Below, piece after piece: positions 1 through 6,973 of a stretch of DNA of 11,942 bases. A model generated the notes under the pieces. It was not told the origin of the DNA. It saw only the letters and a list, made by a program, of their open reading frames with translations, and did not search any database. Made by a program: the position numbers and the translations under genes. The DNA comes from Paracoccaceae bacterium (lineage in GTDB: Bacteria > Pseudomonadota > Alphaproteobacteria > Rhodobacterales > Rhodobacteraceae): NCBI GenBank assembly GCA_007131465.1, contig SLQN01000580.1, positions 1 to 11,942 on the forward strand. Direction: 5' to 3'. Each line of letters begins with the position of its first letter. Position 1 is the stretch's first letter.

Positions 1-377
1 GCCGATGTCAGCACGGAACTTGCGGCAACGAAAGTCACGATGGAGATCGAACCGTAATGCGCGGCCACCGCAGCGGCATCGACAACGCTTAACCCTGTCA
101 GCACCCGCAACATGCCGAAGGCGAGGAAAGGCAGCAGGAACGACAGGATCAGCCCCGCCACCAGCGACAGGATCAGCGTCAGATCCACCCCGTAATCGGC
201 AACGCTGACCCCGCCCTTGAAGCCGATGGCAAACAGCAGATACAGCGACATGCCCTTGGCGATGGCCTCGGGCACGCTGAGATCCGAGCGGGCAAGCGCC
301 GCAGCGAAACCAAGCACAAAGAACAGGATGATCGGCGAGAGCAGGTTTTCCGCAGCCAGGGCAAGAATGCTGTCCAT
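1..377 (-). CDS. SbtA-family (sodium-dependent bicarbonate transporter-like) permease, N-terminal part
   Basis: Partial gene: 125 codons from an ATG at 377 run off the left edge of the window. The peptide is strongly hydrophobic, with likely membrane helices near residues 12-29, 42-53, 66-92 and 105-123. The segments LLSPIILFFVLG, SDLSVPEAIAKGMSLYL, GFKGGV and AAHYGSIS match what I know of the SbtA/DUF897 family, whose cyanobacterial members import bicarbonate with sodium. An in-frame TGA lies two codons upstream of the ATG, so the start cannot lie further out. A GAGGTG-like ribosome site sits very close to it. In a proteobacterium the substrate is not certain; bicarbonate or another small anion is inferred from the family. 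It is on the same strand as metK, 237 bp downstream of it, so it may have its own promoter. Family assignment is fairly confident; transport specificity is not. Confidence 0.8.
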   Translation of the reverse strand, partial: MDSILALAAENLLSPIILFFVLGFAAALARSDLSVPEAIAKGMSLYLLFAIGFKGGVSVADYGVDLTLILSLVAGLILSFLLPFLAFGMLRVLTGLSVVDAAAVAAHYGSISIVTFVAASSVLTS

Positions 378-503
378 GTCACCTCATGCAGATGCTGTTG
401 CCCGGTGCTGCGCTGCAGCGCCCCGGCAAATCTCGCGCCGTCCTTTACGCGAAACGCATGCGGAAGCAAGCCCGATCGTGCGGACATCTGGCACTGGCCA
501 CCT

Positions 504-524
504 CCGGTCAGACCCTCCTGACGG
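504..524. other. Hairpin in the metK-permease gap
   Basis: GTCAG (507-511) and CTGAC (518-522) form a perfect 5-bp stem around a 6-base loop. It extends by a CC/GG pair beyond a single bulged G. There is no T-tract on either strand, so it is not a standard intrinsic terminator. It may shape the 3' end of metK mRNA or the leader of the permease mRNA; it could also be chance in GC-rich DNA. Confidence 0.25.
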
Positions 525-593
525 ACCCCGCGCAACGGGCTCCGCAGATCCGGGTGGAGGCGCGTTTCGGCATGACGATCACGACAGCCGTGT

Positions 594-612
594 CCGGACC
601 CCCCGCATCCGG
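594..612 (-). terminator. Weak hairpin just after the metK stop
   Basis: CCGGA/TCCGG form a 5-bp stem with a 9-base loop, beginning only 2 bases after the metK stop codon. No run of T follows on the minus strand, so if it stops transcription it would need Rho or would mainly protect the 3' end. Low confidence. Confidence 0.2.
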
Positions 613-614
613 GT

Positions 615-1781
615 TCAGACGGCCTTCTTCAGTGCCTCGACAAGGTCGGTACGCTCCCACGAAAAGCCGCCATCGGCTTCCGGGTCGCGGCCGAAATGGC
701 CATAGGCGGCCGTGCGCGCATAGATCGGACGGTTCAGGCCCAGATGCTCGCGGATGCCGCGCGGCGTGAGGTCCATGACCTTGGCAACGGCGCGTTCGAT
801 CCCCTCGTCATCCATCTGCCCGGTTCCATGCGTATCAACATAGATCGACAGCGGGCGGGCCACCCCAATGGCGTAGGAAATCTGCAGCGTGCAGCGCTGC
901 GCCATCCCGGCGGCGACCACATTCTTGGCCAGATAGCGCGCGGCATAGGCCGCCGAGCGGTCGACCTTGGTCGGGTCCTTGCCCGAAAACGCGCCGCCCC
1001 CATGCGGGGCAGCACCCCCATAGGTATCGACGATGATCTTGCGCCCGGTCAGGCCTGCATCGCCATCGGGTCCGCCGATAACGAAGGTGCCGGTCGGATT
1101 GACCCACCATTCGGTCTTGTCGGTCAGCCAGTCTTTTGGCAGCACCTCACGGATATAAGGCTCGACAATCGCACGGATATCGTCCGAGGTCTGGTCCTCG
1201 CTGGCATGCTGCGTGGACAGGACAAGCTGCGTCACCTCGACCGGCCTGCCGTTCTCGTAGCGCAGGGAAAGCTGGGACTTGGCATCCGGGCGCAGGCTGG
1301 GTTCCGCGCCGGATTTGCGCACCTCGGCCAGACGTTGCAGGATGCGGTGGGCATATTGAATCGGCGCGGGCATCAGTTCGGGCGTTTCATCGACCGCATA
1401 GCCGAACATGATCCCCTGATCCCCTGCGCCATCCTGCGATACGCCCTGCCAGATATGCGAGGACTGCTCGTGCAGGAAATTCAGCACATGGCAGGTATTC
1501 CAGTGGAACTTGTCCTGTTCATAGCCGATATCCTTGATGCAGTCGCGCGCGATCTGGGGAATGCGGCCCATATAGTCCTTCAGACGCTCGGGATCGGTCA
1601 GACCAACCTCGCCCCCGATCACGACAAGCGACGAGGTCGCGAAGGTCTCGCAGGCGACACGCGCATTGGCTTCCTCGGACAGGAGCGCGTCCAGAACCGC
1701 ATCCGAAATGCGGTCGCACACCTTGTCGGGGTGACCTTCGGAAACGGATTCCGAGGTGAAGATAAAATTCTGTCGTGCCAT
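615..1781 (-). CDS. metK: S-adenosylmethionine synthetase
   Basis: MetK (388 aa) makes S-adenosylmethionine from methionine and ATP in the cytoplasm, releasing phosphate and pyrophosphate. The length is normal for bacterial MetK (about 380-400 aa). The start [20 protein letters not shown] carries the conserved ATP-binding His (SEGHPDK). Signature 1, [12 protein letters not shown], lies near residue 120, and the phosphate-binding signature [16 protein letters not shown] near residues 260-275. The C-terminal AAYGHFGR segment is also typical. The ATG at 1781 gives the canonical [13 protein letters not shown] start; a modest GGA sits 6 bases upstream. The gene lies between a same-strand esterase gene (stop at 1907, 125 bp upstream) and an SbtA-like permease. 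A good promoter-like pair and a hairpin occupy the upstream gap, so independent transcription is likely. No frame damage is seen. Assignment is near certain. Confidence 0.98.
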   Translation of the reverse strand: MARQNFIFTSESVSEGHPDKVCDRISDAVLDALLSEEANARVACETFATSSLVVIGGEVGLTDPERLKDYMGRIPQIARDCIKDIGYEQDKFHWNTCHVLNFLHEQSSHIWQGVSQDGAGDQGIMFGYAVDETPELMPAPIQYAHRILQRLAEVRKSGAEPSLRPDAKSQLSLRYENGRPVEVTQLVLSTQHASEDQTSDDIRAIVEPYIREVLPKDWLTDKTEWWVNPTGTFVIGGPDGDAGLTGRKIIVDTYGGAAPHGGGAFSGKDPTKVDRSAAYAARYLAKNVVAAGMAQRCTLQISYAIGVARPLSIYVDTHGTGQMDDEGIERAVAKVMDLTPRGIREHLGLNRPIYARTAAYGHFGRDPEADGGFSWERTDLVEALKKAV

Positions 1782-1805
1782 GCGTCATCCGTCCCGCTTG
1801 TTCAT

Positions 1806-1827
1806 GCCAGCGCATTTGCGCACTGGC
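1806..1827 (-). other. Hairpin in the metK 5' leader
   Basis: On the minus strand GCCAGTGC pairs with GCGCTGGC (8 bp including one G-U) around a 6-base loop, ending 25 bases before the metK ATG. It lies downstream of the candidate promoter, so it would be in the mRNA leader. Rhodobacteraceae metK leaders often carry the SAM/SAH riboswitch, but the conserved core I remember for that class (around GGCUUCCUG and UUGGAGCA) is absent. The hairpin may affect translation initiation; a regulatory role is inference. Confidence 0.4.
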
Positions 1828-1860
1828 TTCAGTTCGCCGCGCCCCTGCGCGCCGGAGGCG

Positions 1861-1889
1861 TTATTAACAAGATCGGATTCAAGCCGCAA
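1861..1889 (-). promoter_or_regulatory. Candidate sigma-70 promoter for metK
   Basis: On the minus strand a -35-like TTGCGG (1884-1889) and a -10-like TAATAA (1861-1866) are separated by exactly 17 bases. It sits in the 125-bp gap between the esterase stop and the metK start. The A/T-rich -10 stands out against the GC-rich surroundings. It would give a leader of roughly 70-75 bases containing the hairpin at 1806-1827. The -10 match is only partial, so confidence is moderate. Confidence 0.45.
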
Positions 1890-1906
1890 CTGCGAGAATG
1901 CAGCCC

Positions 1907-2635
1907 TCAGGACGCGTCTTCCTTAATTCCGCGCAGAACGTCACGCACGAAGGGGCCGATCCCTTCGACGATCAGGCCAACCCCGTCCGCATTCGGGTGG
2001 ATATTGTCATCCTGCATCAGATCCGTAAAGCGTGTGCCTGCATCGGCCTTGTCCGTTATGGGTTGCAGGAAATCGGGGTAAAGCGGCACGTCGAAGATGC
2101 CAGCGATATCGACATACATCCGCTCGAAGGCAAGCTGGAATTCCGGGCCGTAATTGCCCGGCGCAGGCAGACCCGCCAACATGGCGGGAATGCCCTCACG
2201 CTCCAGCCGTTCAAAGATGCCGCGCAGGTTTTCAAGACTGCTGGCCGGGCTGAGGCCGCGCAGCAGATCATTACCGCCCAGAGCGACCAGCATGACATCG
2301 ACCGGCTCTTGCAGGGTCCAGTCCATCCGCGCCAGACCGCCCGCAGTCGTGTCGCCCGACACGCCCGCGTTGATCACCTCGACATCCAGCCCCTCGGCCT
2401 GCAGCCAGGCCTGAAGCTGCGGCACGAATCCTTCCTCGGCCTCCAGCCCGTAGCCCTGTGTCAGGCTGTCGCCAAGCGCCACCAGCCGCAACGGCTCTGC
2501 CATGGCAGGTGCGACGGAAATGCCAAGCCCTAGCGTGAAAGTCAGCAATGCCGCACTGCGGCAGTTGCCGAATGCGCGGGCAACCCCATATGCAGGGGAA
2601 GAGAAAGACAAAAGGACAGTGTGAATGACGGACAT
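1907..2635 (-). CDS. Exported GDSL lipase/arylesterase (TesA-like, SGNH hydrolase)
   Basis: A 242-aa SGNH/GDSL hydrolase that probably hydrolyses acyl or aryl esters, or acyl-CoA-type thioesters, in the periplasm. From the ATG at 2635, a hydrophobic stretch ending in VAPAMA (residues 30-46) looks like a signal peptide with cleavage after A46. Block I is LVALGDSLTQGYG with nucleophile S57. Block II is NAGVSGDTTAGG, block III is ALGGNDLLRG with the oxyanion Asn, and block V is DDNIHPN with D210 and H213 completing the triad. The N-terminus is uncertain: the ATG at 2635 gives an unusually long 46-residue signal region and overlaps the divergent ABC gene by 11 bp. The only other in-frame starts are TTG codons (2611, 2548) without clear ribosome sites. 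GAGAG lies 4 bases before the ATG. It is divergent from a YbbA/YbbP pair, as tesA is in E. coli, which suggests a joint envelope role. Family certain; substrate unknown. Confidence 0.9.
   Translation of the reverse strand: MSVIHTVLLSFSSPAYGVARAFGNCRSAALLTFTLGLGISVAPAMAEPLRLVALGDSLTQGYGLEAEEGFVPQLQAWLQAEGLDVEVINAGVSGDTTAGGLARMDWTLQEPVDVMLVALGGNDLLRGLSPASSLENLRGIFERLEREGIPAMLAGLPAPGNYGPEFQLAFERMYVDIAGIFDVPLYPDFLQPITDKADAGTRFTDLMQDDNIHPNADGVGLIVEGIGPFVRDVLRGIKEDAS
2564..2594 (+). promoter_or_regulatory. Possible promoter/operator for the ABC operon
   Basis: TTGCCG (2565-2570), 18 bases, then TATGCA (2589-2594) resembles a weak sigma-70 promoter about 30 bases before the ABC start. Its -35 lies in a perfect inverted repeat, GTTGCC-N9-GGCAAC (2564-2584), that could bind a regulator. 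The whole element lies inside the opposite-strand esterase signal-peptide region. This is pattern-based only. Confidence 0.25.
2613..2616 (+). promoter_or_regulatory. Ribosome binding site of the ABC ATPase gene
   Basis: AGGA lies 8 bases before the ATG at 2625. It favours that ATG over the second in-frame ATG at 2634. Confidence 0.6.
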
Positions 2636-3329
2636 GGTTCTCTCGCTCAAGGATGTCGGGCTGACGCTGCAGGGAAATGCAGGCCTGGTGAACATTCTGC
2701 GCGACATCACGCTTGATGTCACGCGCGGTGAAACGCTGGGGCTGGTCGGGCCGTCGGGGTCGGGCAAATCCTCACTCCTCATGCTGATGGGCGGGCTGGA
2801 ACGCGCCACGGGCGGGCAGGTGCTGGCAATGGGCCATGACCTGACTGCCATGAACGAAGATGCGCTGGCCCGGTTTCGCAGGGAACATATGGGGGTGGTG
2901 TTCCAGTCTTTCCACCTGATCCCCACCATGACCGCGCTTGAAAACGTCGCGACGCCCCTGGAACTCGCTGGTCGGCGCGATGCGTTCGAACGCGCCGAGG
3001 CGGAATTGCGCGCGGTCGGTCTTGGCCACCGGATGGACCATTATCCCGCCCAGATGTCGGGCGGAGAGCAGCAGCGCGTGGCGCTTGCGCGTGCGGCAGC
3101 ACCGCGCCCTGATATCCTGCTGGCGGATGAACCGACCGGCAATCTGGACGGCCCCAACGGGCAGGCGATCATGGACCTTCTGTTCGGGCTGCGCGACCGG
3201 CATGGCGCGACCCTGATCCTTGTGACGCATGCGCCCGACCTTGCGGCCCGCTGTGACCGGGTCATCCGGCTGTCGGATGGCGCGGTCGCTGGCGAAGATG
3301 TGAACATGCGCAAGGACGCAGCAGAATGA
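2625..3329 (+). CDS. ybbA: ABC transporter ATP-binding protein, YbbA/LolD type
   Basis: A 234-aa cytoplasmic ATPase that powers the permease encoded immediately after it. All ABC motifs are present: Walker A GPSGSGKSS (residues 42-50), Q-loop Gln94 in VVFQSFHLIPTMTALENV, signature MSGGEQQRVALARA (from residue 144), Walker B ILLADEP (164-170) followed by TGNLD, and switch His202 in LVTHAPD. The HLIPTMTALENV and PTGNLD style is that of the LolD/MacB/YbbA subgroup, whose partners are type VII (MacB-like) permeases that do mechanical work on the membrane rather than ordinary transport. The stop overlaps the next start (ATGA at 3326-3329), so the two are translationally coupled. The YbbA assignment rests on the partner permease and the divergent TesA-like gene; LolD is the main alternative but would be expected beside lolC/lolE. 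Confidence 0.9.
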   Translation: MTDMVLSLKDVGLTLQGNAGLVNILRDITLDVTRGETLGLVGPSGSGKSSLLMLMGGLERATGGQVLAMGHDLTAMNEDALARFRREHMGVVFQSFHLIPTMTALENVATPLELAGRRDAFERAEAELRAVGLGHRMDHYPAQMSGGEQQRVALARAAAPRPDILLADEPTGNLDGPNGQAIMDLLFGLRDRHGATLILVTHAPDLAARCDRVIRLSDGAVAGEDVNMRKDAAE

Positions 3330-5860
3330 TGACGGTCGCCTGGAAGATCGCCCGGCGTGAATTGCGCGGGGGGCTGCGCGGGTTCTGGGTGTTTCTGGCC
3401 TGTCTTGCCCTGGGTGTGGGCGCGATTGCAGCCGTGGGGTCGGTGCGCGGCGCAATAGATGACGGTCTGGCGCGCGAAGGCGCAACGCTCTTGGGCGGGG
3501 ATGCAGAATTGCGCTTGACCTACCGTTTCGCGACCGATGACGAACGCGCCTGGATGGATGGCTTTGCCGCCGAGGTGTCCGAAGTGGTGGATTTCCGGTC
3601 GATGGCAATTGCGGGGCAGGGCGGCGCGGATGCCGAACGCTCGGTCACGCAGGCCAAGGGGGTGGATAGTGCCTATCCGCTGATTGGCAGCGTGGCGCTC
3701 GATCCGCCGATACCGCTGTCTGATGCACTGGCCGAACGCGATGGCCTGCCCGGCGGGGTGATGGAGCGCATTCTGGCCGAACGTCTTGGCCTTGAAATTG
3801 GGGATACATTCCGCCTTGGTGTCCAGGAATTCCGCCTGAGCGCCCATCTGACGCGCGAACCCGATGGGCTGGGCGCGAATTTCGGGTTTGGCCCCCGGAC
3901 GCTGGTGCGTAGTGACGCGCTGGAAAATGCCGAATTGCTGGGGCCGGGCACGCTTTATGAAGTGAATTACCGCCTGTTGCTGCCCGGCCAATCGCTTGAT
4001 GCCGCGCGCGCCATAGCCACGGCGCAATTTGACGGCGCCGGCGTGCGCTGGCGCGACAGCCGCAATGCCGCGCCCCAGATCCGCAACGTGATCGAGCGCG
4101 TCTCGTCCTTTCTGGTGCTGGTCGGGCTTGCGGGGCTGGCCGTGGGCGGGGTCGGTGTCTCGGCTGCGGTGCGCACCTATCTGGACGGCAAGACCAATGT
4201 CATTGCCACGCTCAAGACCATCGGCGCCGACAGTCGCACCATTTTTGCGGTCTATTTCATGCAGATCGGTGTCTTGACACTGGTTGGCCTTGCGTTGGGG
4301 CTGGTGCTGGGGGCGATCGTGCCCTTTGCGGTGGCTCCGCTCGCGCAGGCGCAGATCCCGATTGACCTCGAAATCGCCGTGCAGCCCCGCGCGATGATCG
4401 AGGCTGCGATCTATGGCACGCTGACGGCGCTGATCTTCACCCTCTGGCCGCTGGCGCGCACCGAAGATGTGCGCGCCGCCGCGATCTTTCGCGGCATCAG
4501 CGACGGCGGCAGGCGCTGGCCGCGCTGGCCCTACATGCTGGGGGTGCTGGCGCTGCTGGGCCTCCTCGTTGGAACCGCGATGGCCTTTGCCGCTGTCCCG
4601 TTGCTCGCACTTGCTACGGCAGCGGGCGTCCTTGGCGCGCTGGGCGTGCTGGCACTGGCGGCGATGGCTTTGCGCTGGCTCGCAGGCCGGGCGGCGCGGG
4701 CGCGGGGCCTGCGGGGGCGCACGGCCTTGCGCATGGCAATGGGCGCGATCAGCAACCCGCGCGAAGGGGCGTCGGCCGTGATCCTGTCGCTTGGGCTGGG
4801 GCTGACAGTGCTGGCGGCTGTGGGCCAGATCGACAGCAACCTGCGCCGCGCCATCGCCACCGACCTGCCCGACCGCGCGCCCAGCTATTTCTTCCTCGAT
4901 ATCCAGAATCACCAGTTGGAGGGGTTTCTGGCGCGACTTGCGGAAGATGAAAATGTCGATCAGGTCGAAACCGCGCCGATGCTGCGCGGGGTCGTATCAG
5001 AGCTGAATGGTATCCCGGCGCGGGAACATCCGGCGGCCGGGCATTGGGTCTTGCGCGGGGATCGCGGCATCACCTACTCCGCCACCATGCCCGAAGGCAC
5101 ACGTCTGATCGAAGGCGCGTGGTGGGAGGCCGACTATACCGGCCCGCCGCTGGTCAGTTTCGGGGCGGAACAGGCCGCGGAACTCGGGGTCGGGCTGGGG
5201 GATATGGTCACCGTCAATATCCTTGGCCGCGATATCACCGCCGAGATTGCGAATCTGCGCGAGGTCGATTTCTCGACCGGGGGGATCGGGTTTGTCATGG
5301 TCATGTCGCCCGAACCGATGCGCGCAGCCCCCCACACTCATATCGCCACAGTCTACGCGTTGGAGGCCGCCGAGGGCGCGATCCTGCGCGACCTGTCCAA
5401 CATGTTCCCCAACATCACGGCGATCCGCGTGCGCGAAGCCGCCGAGCGGGTGACGGAAGCCCTGTCGACCATGGCCACAGCCACCAGTTACGCCGCGCTT
5501 GCCACGCTGCTGACAGGCTTTGTCGTGCTGATCGGGGCCGCAGCAGCGGGCGAACGGGCACGCGTGTTCGAGGCGGCTGTGATGAAAACCATTGGGGCCA
5601 CACGGGGGCGGATTCTGGCGTCTTTCGCGTTGCGCGCCGCGTTCATGGGGGCTGCGGCTGGATTCGTGGCGCTGGGGGCGGCGGCGCTGGCCGCCTGGGC
5701 CGTGATGCGTTTTGTCATGGGCAGCAGCTATGTGTTCGAGCCGGTTTCAGCCATCCTGATCGTGCTGGGCGGGGTCATGGCCACGCTGCTGGCGGGGCTG
5801 GCCTTTGCCCTGCGCCCGCTGTCGGTGCGCCCCGCGCAGATATTGCGGGCGCAGGATTGA
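3326..5860 (+). CDS. ybbP: Large FtsX/MacB-type ABC permease, YbbP-like
   Basis: An 844-aa inner-membrane permease partnered with the preceding ATPase. The first helix is at about residues 20-40. A large periplasmic domain follows (about 45-250). The first FtsX-type helix group is at about 255-375 (SSFLVLVGLAGLAVGGVGVSA, then two more helices). Two hydrophobic segments (about 398-450) and a helix near 480-500 come next, then a second periplasmic domain (about 500-715) and a second FtsX group at about 718-838. This ten-helix, two-FtsX layout and the size match E. coli YbbP and differ from the shorter four-helix MacB/LolC/LolE. Repeated VIATLKTIGA and AAVMKTIGATRGRI segments are the cytoplasmic coupling regions. 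The start is either ATG 3326 or ATG 3329. The function of YbbAP is not fully settled; moving hydrophobic molecules to the adjacent TesA-like esterase is a reasonable inference from gene order. Confidence 0.88.
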   Translation: MMTVAWKIARRELRGGLRGFWVFLACLALGVGAIAAVGSVRGAIDDGLAREGATLLGGDAELRLTYRFATDDERAWMDGFAAEVSEVVDFRSMAIAGQGGADAERSVTQAKGVDSAYPLIGSVALDPPIPLSDALAERDGLPGGVMERILAERLGLEIGDTFRLGVQEFRLSAHLTREPDGLGANFGFGPRTLVRSDALENAELLGPGTLYEVNYRLLLPGQSLDAARAIATAQFDGAGVRWRDSRNAAPQIRNVIERVSSFLVLVGLAGLAVGGVGVSAAVRTYLDGKTNVIATLKTIGADSRTIFAVYFMQIGVLTLVGLALGLVLGAIVPFAVAPLAQAQIPIDLEIAVQPRAMIEAAIYGTLTALIFTLWPLARTEDVRAAAIFRGISDGGRRWPRWPYMLGVLALLGLLVGTAMAFAAVPLLALATAAGVLGALGVLALAAMALRWLAGRAARARGLRGRTALRMAMGAISNPREGASAVILSLGLGLTVLAAVGQIDSNLRRAIATDLPDRAPSYFFLDIQNHQLEGFLARLAEDENVDQVETAPMLRGVVSELNGIPAREHPAAGHWVLRGDRGITYSATMPEGTRLIEGAWWEADYTGPPLVSFGAEQAAELGVGLGDMVTVNILGRDITAEIANLREVDFSTGGIGFVMVMSPEPMRAAPHTHIATVYALEAAEGAILRDLSNMFPNITAIRVREAAERVTEALSTMATATSYAALATLLTGFVVLIGAAAAGERARVFEAAVMKTIGATRGRILASFALRAAFMGAAAGFVALGAAALAAWAVMRFVMGSSYVFEPVSAILIVLGGVMATLLAGLAFALRPLSVRPAQILRAQD

Positions 5861-5902
5861 GCTGGCTTGACCCCGGCCTCTGCCCCGGTCATGGCTGCGG
5901 GC

Positions 5903-5907
5903 GGAGG
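5903..5907 (+). promoter_or_regulatory. Strong ribosome site fixing the GTG start of mnmH
   Basis: GGAGG lies 5 bases before GTG 5913 and decides this non-ATG start. The ATG at 5891 upstream is out of frame. Confidence 0.7.
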
Positions 5908-5912
5908 CCCCT

Positions 5913-6953
5913 GTGACATTCACCCTGACAGCATTGCCCGATTTGCAGGCCGCTCGGTTCGACACCGTGATTGATGCGCGCGCGCCGTCGGAATACGCGC
6001 TGGATCATCTGCCCGGCGCGATCAATCTGCCTGTGCTGGAGGATGCCGAGCGCACGCAGGTCGGCACGATCTACAAGCAGCAAAGCCCGTTCATGGCGCG
6101 CAAGCTGGGGGCGGCGCTGGTGGCGCAGAACGTGGCGCGGCATCTGCAAGGGCCACTCGCCGACAAGCCCGGAGGCTGGCAGCCGCTGGTCTATTGCTGG
6201 CGGGGCGGACAGCGGTCGGGGTCTTTTGCCACAATTCTGCGCCAGATTGGCTGGCGCGTGCAGGTGCTGGAGGGCGGTTACAAGGCCTATCGGCGGCTGG
6301 TGCAGGGCGTGCTTTATGACAGCGCGTTCCCGGCGCCGGTGCTGCTGCTGGACGGTGGAACAGGCAGCGCCAAGACGGAAATCCTCGGGCGGGTGGCGGC
6401 GCTTGGCGGGCAGGTGATCGACCTTGAAGGGCTGGCGCGGCATCGCGGGTCCCTTTTTGGCGCACTGGACGCACAGCCCGCGCAGAAGCTGTTCGAATCC
6501 TGTCTCGCACAAGCCGCCCTTGCGCTGGATCCGGCCCGCCCGGTGCTGATCGAGGCGGAATCCAACCGCATCGGCAAGCTGCGCCTGCCGCCATCGCTGT
6601 GGCAGGCGATGCAGGCCGCCCCACGCGTGCAGATCACAGCCCCGGCCGCTGCGCGCGCGGCCTATTCACTGCACGCCTATCATGACTTCGTGGATGCGCC
6701 CGCGCGCCTGTCGGACGTGCTGACGGCCTTGCGCCCGTATCATTCGGCCGCGCAGATCGAGGCGTGGCAGAGCATGGTGGACACTGGCAGTTTTGCAACC
6801 CTCGCCGAAAGCTTGATCACAGGGCATTACGACCCGGCCTATCAGCGCATGCGGCGCGGGCGGGGCGCTGATCTGGTGATCGATCTGCCCGATTTGTCGG
6901 AAAAGTCGCAGGATATGGCGGCAGAGCGGCTTCTGGTGCGACTGGATGCCTGA
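5913..6953 (+). CDS. mnmH: tRNA 2-selenouridine synthase
   Basis: MnmH (SelU/YbbB; 346 aa) replaces sulfur by selenium in 2-thiouridine at wobble position 34 of tRNA-Lys, -Glu and -Gln, using selenophosphate and a geranylated intermediate. The N-terminal rhodanese domain (about 1-125) has FDTVIDARAPSEYALDHLPGAINLPV and the catalytic Cys95 in YCWRGGQRSGS. The C-terminal P-loop domain has DGGTGSAKT (147-155) and a Walker B-like VLIEAESNRIG near residue 210. E. coli SelU is 364 aa, so this is full length. It begins with GTG, 52 bp behind the ybbP-like gene on the same strand, so the two may be co-transcribed. It ends 20 bp from the convergent selD-type gene that makes its selenium donor, which supports the assignment. 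E. coli also calls this gene ybbB and has it near ybbA/ybbP, so the order here partly echoes that region. Confidence 0.95.
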   Translation: MTFTLTALPDLQAARFDTVIDARAPSEYALDHLPGAINLPVLEDAERTQVGTIYKQQSPFMARKLGAALVAQNVARHLQGPLADKPGGWQPLVYCWRGGQRSGSFATILRQIGWRVQVLEGGYKAYRRLVQGVLYDSAFPAPVLLLDGGTGSAKTEILGRVAALGGQVIDLEGLARHRGSLFGALDAQPAQKLFESCLAQAALALDPARPVLIEAESNRIGKLRLPPSLWQAMQAAPRVQITAPAAARAAYSLHAYHDFVDAPARLSDVLTALRPYHSAAQIEAWQSMVDTGSFATLAESLITGHYDPAYQRMRRGRGADLVIDLPDLSEKSQDMAAERLLVRLDA

Positions 6954-6973
6954 AATGTGATGGTCGTGAAAGC

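Larger units (their letters stand above)
378..614. other. Intergenic region between metK and the SbtA-like gene
   Basis: These 237 bases lie between two minus-strand genes and show no convincing coding region; the short frames crossing them run into metK or the permease antisense. On the minus strand there is a weak promoter-like pair for the permease: TTGCTT (464-469 on plus as AAGCAA), 16 bases, then TAAAGG (442-447). Two hairpins are visible, at 594-612 directly behind the metK stop and at 504-524. Neither is followed by a T-run, so a classical intrinsic terminator is not seen. Confidence 0.4.

Noticed and set aside
594..612. Intrinsic terminator for metK
   Set aside because: A short stem is present but no T-run follows, so I list it only as a weak hairpin rather than a true terminator.
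386..769. Small plus-strand frame in the metK-permease gap
   Set aside because: Arg/Pro-rich, with no ribosome site or motif, and its second half is antisense to metK.
696..2081. Long plus-strand open frame (461 codons) across metK
   Set aside because: It is antisense to metK, whose motifs are unmistakable. The frame stays open because of GC-rich codon use, and its protein shows no recognisable domain.
2636..2929. N-terminal extension of the esterase frame to 2929
   Set aside because: The extra 98 codons lie fully antisense to the ABC ATPase, including its Walker A and Q-loop, and precede the signal peptide, so they are not real coding.
3041..4912. Long minus-strand open frame (623 codons) across the ABC genes
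   Set aside because: Antisense to the ATPase and permease. The product is rich in Arg, Gln, His and Ala with no motif, as expected for a shadow frame.
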